Shown here: in pieces, positions 55,345-64,000 of the stretch | Layout: each line of letters opens with the position of its first letter | How positions within the stretch are numbered: position 1 is the first letter of the stretch | Source of the DNA: Nakamurella multipartita DSM 44233 | Lineage (GTDB): Bacteria; Actinomycetota; Actinomycetes; Mycobacteriales; Nakamurellaceae | NCBI RefSeq assembly: GCF_000024365.1 | Contig: NC_013235.1 | Coordinates: 4,030,001 to 4,094,000 of the forward strand | Reading direction: 5' to 3' | Length of the DNA stretch: 64,000 nt | Program-made: the position numbers and the translations under genes | Notes under the pieces: generated by a model | Told to the model about the DNA's origin: nothing | The model's input: the letters and a program-made list of their open reading frames with translations, nothing else | Database searches by the model: none

Positions 55345-55945
55345 TGACGGAGACACGACGGAGGTTCGATCGTGAGTTCCGCGATGGTGGCGGTTCGGAT
55401 CCTCCGTGAGACCGGGAAGCCGATCGCGCAGGTGGCCCGGGATCTGGGGATCAATGAGGGCACCTTGGGGAACTGGTGCGCCCAGGACCGGCGGGCACGG
55501 GGTGAGGGCGGCGGCCCGGTGACTGAGGACGAGCGCGCGGAGCTGGTCCGGTTGCGGCGGGAGAACGCGGAGCTGGCGATGGAGCGTGATGTCCTCAAGC
55601 GCTCGGTGGCCCTCTGGGTGCGGGATGCGATGCGGTGAGCACGGCCGCATTCATCGCTGCTCAGAGGGCGAACATGCGGTGCCGCATGCAGTGTCGTGTC
55701 GGGCATTGGGTGTGTCACCGGCCTGGTTCTACAAGTGGCGGCCGGGTCAGCTGTCCGCTGCGCCGTCAGCGGCGGGCGGTCTTGGCCGCGTTGATCAGTT
55801 ACGTGTTCAACAAGCATCGCGGCACGTACGGGTCGCCCCGGATCGCCGCCGACCTGGGTGATCTGGGGTGGCGAGTGAGTGTCAATACGGTCGCGGAGAT
55901 CATGGCCGAGCGGGGGTTGGCGGCCCGGCGCAAGCGCCGGTGCCG
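55345..55945 (+). pseudogene. IS3-family element relic (orfA and 5' part of orfB)
   Basis: OrfA begins [15 protein letters not shown], loses frame by one extra G near 55400, and continues [29 protein letters not shown] and [20 protein letters not shown]. OrfB follows as STAAFIAAQR, then in another frame HAVSCRALGVSPAWFYKW, then YVFNKHRGTYGSPRIAADLG and VNTVAEIMAERGLAARRKRR, where it stops matching. The DDE domain is absent. It abuts the lactate-permease scrap. Confidence 0.75.
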
Positions 55946-55954
55946 GGGCACCTG

Positions 55955-56094
55955 TCATGGGCGCGGCCCTGGGGGTATACGGTGTCCTCGACCAGGTGCC
56001 CGACAAGATCGACAGCTTGGGCCTGTTGCTCGGGATGTGCGTGCTGGTGTACTTGCAGTCCATGCCCGTGATCGGATGGATGGTGGTGGGCTGA
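55955..56094 (+). pseudogene. C-terminal scrap of a second lactate permease gene
   Basis: About 45 codons ending GLLLGMCVLVYLQSMPVIGWM and a stop. The complete permease at 59397-61085 ends with GLLLVMCVLVYLQSNVLAWM, so this is the 3' end of an lctP-type gene whose body was replaced by the IS3 relic. Its stop overlaps the start of the dehydrogenase (TGATG), so the original pair was lctP-dld in one operon. Confidence 0.75.
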
Positions 56095-58994
56095 TGTCCC
56101 TGTCAACGAGGCCGCATGGGGGAGCCCCCGAGCAGGTCGCATCGGTCCTGCTGCCACCCGCCGACCCGACTCTGCTCGATGCGCTGCAGCGGGCGCTGCC
56201 GGAGCCGGGACAGCTGCGCACCCGCGCGCTGGACCGATTGGCCCTGGGTCACGACGCCTCGCACTACTTCCTCACCCCGACGGCCGTGGTCACCCCCCGT
56301 GACGCCGACGACGTCGGCCGGCTCTTCGAGGTCTCCGCGGCGCGCGGGGTGCCGTTGACGTTCCGGTCCGGCGGCACCAGCCTGTCCGGCCAGGCCGGCA
56401 CTGCCGGCATCCTGGCTGACACCCGCAAGCACTTCCGGGGCATCGACGTGCTGGACGACGGCGCCCGGGTCCGGGTCGGTCCCGGTGCCACGGTGCGTCA
56501 GGTGAACGCTCGGCTGGCCCGGTTCGGACGCAAGCTCGGGCCCGATCCGGCCAGCGAGATCGCCTGCACGATGGGCGGTGTCGTCGCCAACAACTCCAGC
56601 GGGATGGCCTGCGGCACGACCCAGAACACCTACCAGACCCTGGAGTCGCTGGTCCTGGTGCTGCCCAGCGGCACCGTCCTCGACACCGGCGCGGCCGACG
56701 CCGACGAGAAGCTGCGGTCGACCGAGCCGGCGCTGTACGAAGGGCTGGCCCGGCTGCGGGGCCGGGTCCGCGGCAACACCGAGTCGCTGCGCATCATCGC
56801 GGCCCAGTTCGCGATGAAGAACACCATGGGATACGGGCTGAACTCGCTGGTCGACCACACCCGGCCGGTGGACATCCTGACCCACCTGGTGATCGGCAGC
56901 GAGGGCACGCTGGCGTTCGTCGCCTCCGCGATGTTCCGCACCGTGCCGCTGCTGCGGCACGCGATGACCGGGCTGCTGGTGTTCGAGGACCTGTCCGGCG
57001 CCACCGGGTCGCTGCCCGCCCTGGTGTCCACCGGGCCGGCCACTATCGAACTGCTCGACGCGACGTCGCTGCGGGTGGCCCAAGCAGATCCGGGCTGTGA
57101 CGAGATCATCCGGCGGATCACCGTGGACCGGCATTCCGCACTGCTGGTCGAGTACCAGGCCGACTCGATCGAGGCCGTCAGCGAATTGTCACAGGCCGCC
57201 GGCCCGGTGTTGCGGTCGATCCCGGTCACCGGTCCGGCCGAGCTGACCGCCGACCCCAGGGCCAGGGCCCGGCTCTGGCACACCCGCAAGGGCCTGTACA
57301 CCACGGTGAACGAGGCCCGGCCATCCGGCACGACTGCGCTGCTGGAGGACATCGTCGTCCCGGTCCCGAAGCTGCTGGACACCTGCGAGCAGCTGATCGA
57401 CCTGTTCGCCAAGCACAGGTATACCGACAGCGTGATCTTCGGGCACGCCAAGGACGGCAACATCCACTTCATGCTCACCGAGCGCCTCGGCGCCGGGGGA
57501 GACCTGCAGCGATTCGCCGAGTTCACCGAGGACATGGTCGAGCTGGTGCTGGCCAACGGCGGCAACCTGAAGGCCGAGCACGGCACGGGCCGGATCATGG
57601 CGCCGTTCGTGCGCCGTCAGTACGGCGACGAGCTGTACGAGGTGACCCGGGAGATCAAGCAGCTGTGCGACCCGGCCGGACTGCTCAACCCTGGCGTGAT
57701 CATCACCGACGACGACCAGGCCCACCTGCGGGACCTCAAGGTCACCCCGACCGTCGAGCAGGAGGTGGACCGCTGCGTGGAGTGCGGCTACTGCGAGCCG
57801 GTCTGCCCGAGCCGGGATCTGACCACCACCCCGCGCCAGCGGATCGTGCTGCGCCGGGAAATGCAGCGGGCCCGGGAGGCCGGCGACACTGCCCTGCTGG
57901 CCGAGCTCGAGCAGGAGTACGACTACGACGGCGTGCAGACCTGCGCGGTCGACGGCATGTGCCAGACCGCCTGCCCGGTGTTGATCAACACCGGTGACCT
58001 GGTGCGCCGGCTGCGGGCCGAGTCGGTCGGCAAGGTCACCGCGAAGGGCTGGTCCTACGCGGCCAAGCACTGGGCCGGCACCACCAAGCTGGCCGGAACC
58101 GCGCTGTCGGTGGCCGAGAAGACCCCGTCCATCCTCATCACCGGGCCGAACGAGCTGGCCCGGACGGTGATCGACCCGGACATTCTGCCGCTGTACTCGC
58201 CGGAGCTGCCCGGCGGCGGCCGGCAGCGGCCCAAGGGCGGTGGCGACGAACCGACCGCCCCGACGCCCACCGCGGTGGAAATCGTCTTCTTCAGCGCCTG
58301 TGTCGGCACCATGTTCGGCCCGGCCGACGGGGGACCGGGCGCCCGCGAGTCGTTCGTCCGGCTGTGCGAACGGGCCGGCGTGTCGATCACCTACCCGGCC
58401 GACCTGCCCTCGCTGTGCTGCGGGACGCCGTGGAAGTCCAAGGGCATCTCCGACGGCTACCGGGTGATGCTCCGCAAGGTGTTGCCGCGGCTGTGGGAGG
58501 CCTCCCGGCACGGCGAACTGCCGATCGTCTGCGACGCCTCGTCGTGCACCGAGGGTCTGCGGCACATGCTGCAGAGCGAACTCGCCGAGGGGCACTTCCA
58601 GGGCCTGAAGATCGTCGACGCGACCGCGTTCGTCGCCGAGCACGTGCTCCCCAAGCTCGACATCAAGCGCCGGAAGTCGGCGATGGCGCTACACCCGACC
58701 TGCTCGTCGACCCAGCTGGGTCTCAACGACACCCTGAAGTCGGTCGGCGCATCGGTCGCCGACTCGGTCACCGTGCCCGACAACTGGGGCTGCTGCGCCT
58801 ACGCCGGCGACCGTGGCATGCTGCACCCGGAGCTGACCGAGTCGGCGACCAAGGGCGAGGCACTGGAGATCCGCCAAGGGAACTTCGACGCCTACGCCTC
58901 CTGCAACCGGACCTGCGAGCTGGGCCTGACCCGATCCACCGGCCACGAGTATCAGCACATCCTGGAGCTGGTGGACTGGGCCAGCGCCCCCTGA
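56094..58994 (+). CDS. FAD and 4Fe-4S D-lactate dehydrogenase (GlcD-GlpC fusion type)
   Basis: 966 residues. Oxidises D-lactate (or a similar 2-hydroxy acid) to pyruvate and passes electrons to the membrane pool. N-terminal FAD domain with TFRSGGTSLSGQAG, GGVVANNSSGMACG and IGSEGTLAF; FAD-oxidase C domain with GHAKDGNIHFML and AEHGTGR; two 4Fe-4S motifs (CVECGYCEPVCPS, CAVDGMCQTACPV); then two CCG domains (LPSLCCGTPWKSKG, WGCCAYAGDRG). ATG 56094 overlaps the stop of the permease scrap; the open frame upstream to 55635 is IS debris. The enzyme is about the full length of its class. Confidence 0.9.
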   Translation: MSLSTRPHGGAPEQVASVLLPPADPTLLDALQRALPEPGQLRTRALDRLALGHDASHYFLTPTAVVTPRDADDVGRLFEVSAARGVPLTFRSGGTSLSGQAGTAGILADTRKHFRGIDVLDDGARVRVGPGATVRQVNARLARFGRKLGPDPASEIACTMGGVVANNSSGMACGTTQNTYQTLESLVLVLPSGTVLDTGAADADEKLRSTEPALYEGLARLRGRVRGNTESLRIIAAQFAMKNTMGYGLNSLVDHTRPVDILTHLVIGSEGTLAFVASAMFRTVPLLRHAMTGLLVFEDLSGATGSLPALVSTGPATIELLDATSLRVAQADPGCDEIIRRITVDRHSALLVEYQADSIEAVSELSQAAGPVLRSIPVTGPAELTADPRARARLWHTRKGLYTTVNEARPSGTTALLEDIVVPVPKLLDTCEQLIDLFAKHRYTDSVIFGHAKDGNIHFMLTERLGAGGDLQRFAEFTEDMVELVLANGGNLKAEHGTGRIMAPFVRRQYGDELYEVTREIKQLCDPAGLLNPGVIITDDDQAHLRDLKVTPTVEQEVDRCVECGYCEPVCPSRDLTTTPRQRIVLRREMQRAREAGDTALLAELEQEYDYDGVQTCAVDGMCQTACPVLINTGDLVRRLRAESVGKVTAKGWSYAAKHWAGTTKLAGTALSVAEKTPSILITGPNELARTVIDPDILPLYSPELPGGGRQRPKGGGDEPTAPTPTAVEIVFFSACVGTMFGPADGGPGARESFVRLCERAGVSITYPADLPSLCCGTPWKSKGISDGYRVMLRKVLPRLWEASRHGELPIVCDASSCTEGLRHMLQSELAEGHFQGLKIVDATAFVAEHVLPKLDIKRRKSAMALHPTCSSTQLGLNDTLKSVGASVADSVTVPDNWGCCAYAGDRGMLHPELTESATKGEALEIRQGNFDAYASCNRTCELGLTRSTGHEYQHILELVDWASAP

Positions 58995-59160
58995 GACGCA
59001 GAGCCCGCTGCCGGAGTTTCCCGTTCACGGGGATCTGCGCCGGCCCGCCACTTCAGTGGCGCGCCGTGACTCGGCCGACGACGCGCGTCCCGGCCTCCGG
59101 GGCAGCCGCGCGGCCCGTCCGGAACACCCGGCGCTGAGAACCACGGCTCCGATCCCGCCA

Positions 59161-59296
59161 ACTGCGGATGCCCGTCCTGCCAAATCGGTATATGAATTGA
59201 GGACTAATCGGGTAGAACGCGGGCCGCCCCAGCGACTGCGGTATGCCCGGCCTGCCTAATCGGTATAGGAGCGGAGGACTTCTCAGGTAGAACGCG
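59161..59296 (+). repeat. Two imperfect tandem repeats of about 61 bp upstream of lctP
   Basis: 59161-59221 and 59235-59296 share ACTGCGG, ATGCCCG, CCTGCC, AATCGGTATA, GAGGACT and GGTAGAACGCG at matching positions (period about 74 bp). They lie in the ~400-bp gap between the dehydrogenase and the permease and are otherwise non-coding. TATA-containing segments could be -10-like. A doubled promoter/operator is possible; no other gene is seen in 58995-59396. Confidence 0.7.
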
Positions 59297-59396
59297 ACCC
59301 CGATCACGGCCACGATGAGCAGCGGTCACGGGACGCTGTCACGCCGCGTCACACGTCTCGGTAAGACCAACGCTCTATCAAGTACATGGAGGTTCA

Positions 59397-61085
59397 ATGG
59401 CGACCCCGTACCAGCCCGACGTTCAAGCGGTCGGCGACAGCGTTTTCCTGACGGCGATGGTGTCGATCATCCCACTGCTCGTGGTGTTCGTCTTCCTCGG
59501 GGTTCTGAAGACGAAGGCGCACATCGCTGGTCTGGCGGGTCTGGCCGCCGCGATCCTGGTGGCGATCCTGGCGTTCGGGATGCCGGTGGATCTGTCCTTG
59601 CTGGCCGCGTCCCAGGGCTTCGTGTACGGCCTGTTCCCGATCATGTGGATCGTCATCGCGGCGATCTGGTTGTACGAGTTGACGGTGATCAGCGGGCGGT
59701 TCGAGGATCTGCGGACCGCGTTCAACCGGGTCTCCGACGACCCGCGGATCCAGGGCATCATCATCGCGTTCTGCTTCGGCGGTCTGCTCGAGGCTCTGGC
59801 CGGGTTCGGCGCCCCGGTGGCGATCACCGGTGTCATGCTGGTCTCGTTGGGCTTTTCCGCGATGCGGGCCGCGGCGACCGTGCTGTTGGCCAACACCGCG
59901 CCGGTCGCGTTCGGCGCGATCGCCATCCCGATCATCACGGCCGGCAACCTGACCGGCATCGACTACCACGAGATCGGCGCCGTGGTCGGCCGGCAGTCCC
60001 CGATCCTGGCGGCATTCGTCCCGCTGCTGCTGGTGTTGATCGTGGACGGCCGGCGCGGGCTGCGACAGACCTGGCCGGCTGCCGTCGTGGCCGGCCTGTC
60101 ATTCGCCGTCGCCCAGTTCCTGAGCTCGAACTACATCTCGGTCGAACTCACCGACATCATCGCCTCCCTGGTCGCGCTGCTGGCCGTAGTCCTCCTGCTG
60201 CGGTTCTGGACGCCCAAGGGTGGGGACGAGGCCCGCCAGCGGCTGGCCATGGCCGCGAAGGACGAGCACATCGAGCCGGTCACCGGCACCGGTGGGTCCG
60301 CGCCAGTGGCGACCGAGGTCTCGACCGAGAAGTTGACCGTCGGCCGCACCGTGATGGCGTTCCTGCCCTACCTGGTGGTCATCGTGGTGTTCACTCTGGC
60401 CAAGTTGTGGGCGCCGCTGAAGACCTGGCTCGCCGGTACCGACGTCAAGATCCCCTGGCCGGGGTCGGACGGCTTCATCCTGAATGTCAGCGGCACCACC
60501 TCGACCGCCACCCAGTACACCCTGAGCTGGCTGTCCGGGGCGGGCACCCTGTTGCTGATCTCCGGCATCATCGTGGTGGCCGCCTATCGGATCTCCCCCG
60601 TCGTCGCGGTCAAGGAGTTCGGCCGCACCATCTACAAGTTGCGGTACGCGCTGCTGACCGTGGGCAGCGTGCTGGGTTTGGCCTACGTGATGAACCTGTC
60701 CGGTCAGACGATCACCATCGGTCAGTGGCTGGCCGCCGGTACCGGCGCGTTCTTCGCGTTCCTGTCCCCGATCCTGGGGTGGGTGGGTACCGCTGTCACC
60801 GGCTCGGACACCAGCGCCAACGCCCTGTTCGCCACCCTGCAGCAGTCCGCGGCCGAGGAGGCGGGCCTGGATCCGACGCTGCTGGTCGCCGCGAACACGT
60901 CCGGCGGTGTGGTTGGCAAGATGATCAGTCCGCAGAACCTGACCATCGCTGCGACCGCGGTCGGTCTGCTCGGCCGGGAGTCCGACATCCTGCGCCGGGT
61001 CCTGAAGTGGAGCATTGGCCTGCTGCTGGTGATGTGCGTCCTGGTCTACCTGCAGAGCAACGTCCTCGCCTGGATGATCCCCTGA
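59397..61085 (+). CDS. lctP: L-lactate permease
   Basis: 562 residues, about 13 TM helices, proton-coupled uptake of lactate (and glycolate in some members). Seen: FPIMWIVIAAIWLYELTVIS, IIAFCFGGLLEALAGFGAPVAI (the family's G-F-G-A-P signature), ANTAPVAFGAIAIPI and the C-terminal AANTSGGVVGKMISPQNL. ATG 59397 is preceded by GGAGG at 6 nt. Followed by lldEFG after 99 bp, so the cluster couples uptake to oxidation. Confidence 0.94.
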   Translation: MATPYQPDVQAVGDSVFLTAMVSIIPLLVVFVFLGVLKTKAHIAGLAGLAAAILVAILAFGMPVDLSLLAASQGFVYGLFPIMWIVIAAIWLYELTVISGRFEDLRTAFNRVSDDPRIQGIIIAFCFGGLLEALAGFGAPVAITGVMLVSLGFSAMRAAATVLLANTAPVAFGAIAIPIITAGNLTGIDYHEIGAVVGRQSPILAAFVPLLLVLIVDGRRGLRQTWPAAVVAGLSFAVAQFLSSNYISVELTDIIASLVALLAVVLLLRFWTPKGGDEARQRLAMAAKDEHIEPVTGTGGSAPVATEVSTEKLTVGRTVMAFLPYLVVIVVFTLAKLWAPLKTWLAGTDVKIPWPGSDGFILNVSGTTSTATQYTLSWLSGAGTLLLISGIIVVAAYRISPVVAVKEFGRTIYKLRYALLTVGSVLGLAYVMNLSGQTITIGQWLAAGTGAFFAFLSPILGWVGTAVTGSDTSANALFATLQQSAAEEAGLDPTLLVAANTSGGVVGKMISPQNLTIAATAVGLLGRESDILRRVLKWSIGLLLVMCVLVYLQSNVLAWMIP

Positions 61086-61184
61086 CCTGCGTCGATCATT
61101 TTCGGACGGCGTCCGTCTGATAACGGCTGTTGATGCCGCACCCCAACTTTCTCCGCCGCCGCACTGAGTTGACCGGAGTTCGTC

Positions 61185-61934
61185 ATGCGTATCGCGTTGA
61201 TCGCCACCTGTCTGGGTGACGCTCTGTTCCCCGAGGTGGCCAGGGCCACCACCCTGCTGCTGGAACGCCTCGGCCATGAGGTGGTCTTCCCGCCCGACCA
61301 GGTCTGCTGCGGGCAGATGCACGTGAACACCGGCTACCTCGCCGAGGCGGTGCCGGTGGTCCGGCATCACGTCGAGGTGTTCGAGGCCGCCGACTTCGAC
61401 GTGGCCGTCGCCCCGTCGGGGTCGTGCGTGGGCTCGGTCCGGCACCAGCAGGCGATGGTCGCCCGCCGGGTCGGCGACACCCTCCTGGCGCGGCGGGCCA
61501 CCGCCCTGGCCGGCCGCACCTACGAGCTGTCCGAACTGCTGGTCGACGTGCTCGACGTGACCGACGTCGGCGCCTACTACCCGCACCGGGTCACCTACCA
61601 CCCCACCTGCCACTCGCTGCGGATGCTGCGGGTCGGCGACAAGCCGCTGAAGCTGCTGCGCCAGGTGCAGGGCATCGACCTGGTCGAACTCCCGGGCGCG
61701 CAGGAGTGCTGCGGGTTCGGCGGCACGTTCTCCATCAAGAACGCCGACACCTCCTCGGCGATGCTCGCCGACAAGGTCCGCAACGTGGTGGGCACCGGCG
61801 CCGACCGGTGCACCGCCGGCGACGCGTCCTGCCTGATGAACATCGGTGGCGGCCTGTCCCGGCAGGACACCGGGGTCCGCACGATCCACCTGGCCGAGAT
61901 CCTGGCCTCCGCCCGAGAGAGTGTGGCCGCATGA
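61185..61934 (+). CDS. lldE: Lactate utilisation protein LldE/LutA
   Basis: 249 residues with two CCG-type cysteine domains that hold Fe-S clusters: N-terminal IALIATCLGDALFP and QVCCGQMHVNTG, C-terminal YHPTCHSLRML and QECCGFGGTFSIKN. One of three proteins (LldE, LldF, LldG) that together oxidise L-lactate to pyruvate. Stop overlaps the lldF start (ATGA). Confidence 0.94.
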   Translation: MRIALIATCLGDALFPEVARATTLLLERLGHEVVFPPDQVCCGQMHVNTGYLAEAVPVVRHHVEVFEAADFDVAVAPSGSCVGSVRHQQAMVARRVGDTLLARRATALAGRTYELSELLVDVLDVTDVGAYYPHRVTYHPTCHSLRMLRVGDKPLKLLRQVQGIDLVELPGAQECCGFGGTFSIKNADTSSAMLADKVRNVVGTGADRCTAGDASCLMNIGGGLSRQDTGVRTIHLAEILASARESVAA

Positions 61935-63415
61935 GCACCTTCCTCGGCATTCCCCGGCGTGCGTCCCACGAGGACGAGGAGTCGCCGCTGCGCGGCACCC
62001 TGCCGTTCCCCAAGGCGGCCCGAAAGGCCCTGGCCAACGACCAGCTGCGCCGCAACCTGGCGCACGCCACCGCCGTCATCCGGACCAAACGGGCACTCGT
62101 GGTCGACGAGATGCCGGACTGGGAGGCGCTGCGGGACACCGGGTCCGCGGTCAAGACGCAGGTGATGGCGAACCTGCCGGAGCTGCTGGAGCAGTTCGAG
62201 GCGAACGTGATCGCCCACGGCGGCGTCGTGCACTGGGCGGCCGACGCCGAGGAGGCCAACCGGATCGTCACCGACCTCGTCCGCGCCCAGGACGTGGACG
62301 AGGTGATCAAGGTCAAGTCGATGGCCACCCAGGAGATCGGGCTCAACGAGTACCTGGAAGAGCGCGGCATCGCCGCGGTGGAGACCGACCTGGCCGAGCT
62401 GATCGTGCAACTGGGCCACGACAAGCCCTCGCACATCCTGGTCCCGGCGATCCACCGCAACCGGACCGAGGTCCGGGACATCTTCCTGGCCGAGATGGCC
62501 GACGCCCCGGCCGATCTCACCGACGAGCCGCGACGGCTGGCGATGGCCGCCCGGGACCACCTGCGGCGCAAGTTCCTGCGCAGCAGGGTCGCCATCTCCG
62601 GCACCAACTTCGGCATCGCCGACACCGGCACCATCGGCGTGGTCGAATCCGAGGGCAACGGCCGGATGTGCGTGACCCTGCCCGAAACTCTCATCACCGT
62701 CATGGGCATCGAGAAGATCCTGCCCACCTTCACCGACCTGGAGGTGTTCCTGCAGCTGCTGCCCCGCTCCTCCACCGGAGAGCGGATGAACCCGTACACC
62801 TCGCTGTGGACCGGCGTGACCCCCGGCGACGGCCCGCAGAACTTCCACATCGTGCTGCTGGACAACGGGCGCACCAACGCACTGGCCGACCAGGTCGGCC
62901 GGGCCGCGCTGCACTGCATCCGCTGCTCGGCCTGCCTGAACGTGTGCCCGGTGTATGAACGGACCGGCGGCCACGCCTACGGTTCGGTGTACCCCGGCCC
63001 GATCGGCGCGGTGCTCACCCCGCAGCTGACCGGCATGCACGGTCACCACGACGTCAACTCCACGCTGCCCTACGCCTCCTCGCTGTGCGGCGCCTGCTAC
63101 GACGTCTGCCCGGTCAAGATCGACATCCCGACGCTGCTCGTCGAGCTGCGTGGCCGGGCGGTCGACTCGGACAGGGGTCGAACCATCCCCGGCGGCTGGG
63201 ACGCGGCGATGAAGGCAGCGTCCTGGGTGATGAGCGACCCCAAGCGGTTCGTCGCCGCGGAGAAGGCCCTGGCCGCCGGACGCCTGGTCGCCGGCCGGGA
63301 CCGCAAGATCAAGCACCTGCCCTACCCGGGGTCGGCGTGGACACAGAGCAAGGACATGCCGGCCCCGCCGAAGCAGACGTTCCGCCAGTGGTGGCAGGAG
63401 ACCCATCATGAGTAG
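61931..63415 (+). CDS. lldF: Lactate utilisation iron-sulfur protein LldF/LutB
   Basis: 494 residues. N-terminal LUD domain (TKRALVVDEMPDWEALR, VKVKSMATQEIGLNEYLE, AISGTNFGIADTGTIGVVES) and two ferredoxin-type 4Fe-4S motifs, CIRCSACLNVCPVY and CGACYDVCPVKID. Long C-terminal segment ending FRQWWQETH. Overlaps lldE by 4 nt and lldG by 8 nt. Part of the L-lactate oxidising complex. Confidence 0.95.
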   Translation: MSTFLGIPRRASHEDEESPLRGTLPFPKAARKALANDQLRRNLAHATAVIRTKRALVVDEMPDWEALRDTGSAVKTQVMANLPELLEQFEANVIAHGGVVHWAADAEEANRIVTDLVRAQDVDEVIKVKSMATQEIGLNEYLEERGIAAVETDLAELIVQLGHDKPSHILVPAIHRNRTEVRDIFLAEMADAPADLTDEPRRLAMAARDHLRRKFLRSRVAISGTNFGIADTGTIGVVESEGNGRMCVTLPETLITVMGIEKILPTFTDLEVFLQLLPRSSTGERMNPYTSLWTGVTPGDGPQNFHIVLLDNGRTNALADQVGRAALHCIRCSACLNVCPVYERTGGHAYGSVYPGPIGAVLTPQLTGMHGHHDVNSTLPYASSLCGACYDVCPVKIDIPTLLVELRGRAVDSDRGRTIPGGWDAAMKAASWVMSDPKRFVAAEKALAAGRLVAGRDRKIKHLPYPGSAWTQSKDMPAPPKQTFRQWWQETHHE

Positions 63416-64000
63416 CCGGGATGCCGTGCTCGGCCGGATCCGGTCCGCACTGGCCGCCGACACCGACCCCCCACCGCCGGTGCCCCGCGACTACATCCGG
63501 GTCGGCGCGAACCCGCCGGGCAGCGAGCCCGTGCTCGAGCTGATGGTCGACCGACTGGTCGACTACAAGGCCCAGGTCCGCGAGATCTCCCCGGCCGAAC
63601 TCGATGACGCCATCGACGCCGCCCTGACCGATCAGGCCTCGGTGGTCATCGCCGCCGACCTGGACCCCGATCTGGTCGAGCCGACCCGACGCAGCGGCCG
63701 CGCCGTGACGGTGGACGGGGACCCGACCGTCCTGACCCCGGCCGAACTGGACGCGATCGACGCCGTGGTATCCACCGCCCAGGTCGCCATCGCGCTGTCC
63801 GGCACGATCATCCTGGACGCCGGGCCCGGGCAGGGCCGGCGGGCCATCACCCTGGTCCCGGACTTCCACCTGATCGTGCTGTACGCGGACCAGATCGTGC
63901 AGACCGTGCCCGAGGCCATCGCCCGGCTCGACCCCCTCCGACCGCTGACCATGATCGCCGGGCCGTCCGCGACCAGCGACATCGAACTGGAACGCGTCGA
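63408..64000 (+). CDS. lldG: Lactate utilisation protein LldG/LutC, partial
   Basis: Open from ATG 63408 to the right edge, about 197 residues of ~210-230. LUD domain: SRDAVLGRIRSALA at the start, LVDYKAQVREIS, DAVVSTAQVAIALSGTIIL, VPDFHLIVLYADQIVQTVPE and, at the edge, GPSATSDIELERV. Third gene of the lldEFG operon, overlapping lldF by 8 nt. Confidence 0.93.
   Translation, partial: MSSRDAVLGRIRSALAADTDPPPPVPRDYIRVGANPPGSEPVLELMVDRLVDYKAQVREISPAELDDAIDAALTDQASVVIAADLDPDLVEPTRRSGRAVTVDGDPTVLTPAELDAIDAVVSTAQVAIALSGTIILDAGPGQGRRAITLVPDFHLIVLYADQIVQTVPEAIARLDPLRPLTMIAGPSATSDIELERV

Noticed and set aside
55635..58994. A 1119-residue dehydrogenase fusion
   Set aside because: The first 153 codons are IS3 orfB debris and the permease scrap in a shared open frame; ATG 56094 gives the normal protein.
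61100..61125. Possible intrinsic terminator after lctP (CGGAC-GGC-GTCCG)
   Set aside because: The stem is short, has no T-tract and lies before lldE, which is likely co-expressed.
1..64000. CRISPR arrays, tRNA or rRNA genes
   Set aside because: No regularly spaced short repeats, no tRNA-like cloverleaf with conserved T-loop and no rRNA blocks were noticed by eye; a tRNA scan would settle small cases.

Overview
The window is high-GC DNA with very GC-rich third codon positions, GTG/TTG starts and many ATGA/GTGA stop-start overlaps. Together with its gene families (GH15 glucoamylase/trehalase, DUF2180, DUF4389, LuxR-STAND regulators, FAD/4Fe-4S D-lactate dehydrogenase, LutABC/LldEFG) this points to an actinobacterium. 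The genus cannot be decided from the sequence alone.

Layout. (1) 1-6.2 kb, nitrogen: the 5' two thirds of narG (runs off the left edge) is preceded by narK, both on the minus strand; an IS30 relic and a plus-strand HPP-CBS membrane protein follow. (2) 6.8-25.2 kb: two 1454-bp IS256-family copies in inverted orientation, each with its own 7-bp target duplication, bracket a carbon-metabolism block. Its core is a divergent locus around a MarR regulator. To the left is a six-gene, fully overlapping operon (TPP-dependent pyruvate-oxidase-like enzyme, 4-TM protein, gluconate-2-dehydrogenase subunit 3, GMC flavoprotein, enolase-superfamily enzyme, DUF2180). To the right are SDR, small membrane protein, GH15 enzyme and a CrtI-like flavoprotein, followed by otsA. 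(3) 25.2-29.2 kb: aldose-1-epimerase and ZIP-transporter pseudogenes, a second MarR paralogue, and a divergent stand-alone cytochrome oxidase subunit I gene that carries a frameshift. (4) 29.3-48 kb, a mobile-element sink: an IS21 element (5-bp TSD) whose istB is split by a Tn554-like three-gene tyrosine-recombinase element; a TDT transporter; a duplicated fragment of the CrtI-like gene; a truncated DUF1345 gene; an IS3-family element whose orfA is split by a second, two-gene tyrosine-recombinase element; a LuxR-STAND regulator; and a DUF4389 gene split by another IS3-family element (5-bp TSD). (5) 48.2-55 kb: ABC exporter, quinone-oxidoreductase-like gene, TetR regulator with four matching palindromic operators, SRPBCC protein, ParDE-type toxin-antitoxin pair, integrase-like protein. 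(6) 55.3-64 kb, lactate use: IS3 relic, 3' scrap of an old lactate permease gene, FAD/Fe-S D-lactate dehydrogenase, complete lactate permease, and lldE-lldF-lldG (last gene runs off the right edge).

How it may work together. The lactate block gives uptake plus oxidation of lactate to pyruvate by two Fe-S systems. The MarR-controlled divergon looks like a membrane-linked sugar or polyol oxidation module. The two MarR paralogues share an identical three-half-site operator (TTGCG-N4-CGCAA-N3-TTGCG), so the dehydrogenase locus and the orphan oxidase subunit I gene may form one regulon; this is inference. Several genes are broken by single-base indels or insertions, so the region is either actively decaying or partly affected by sequencing error.
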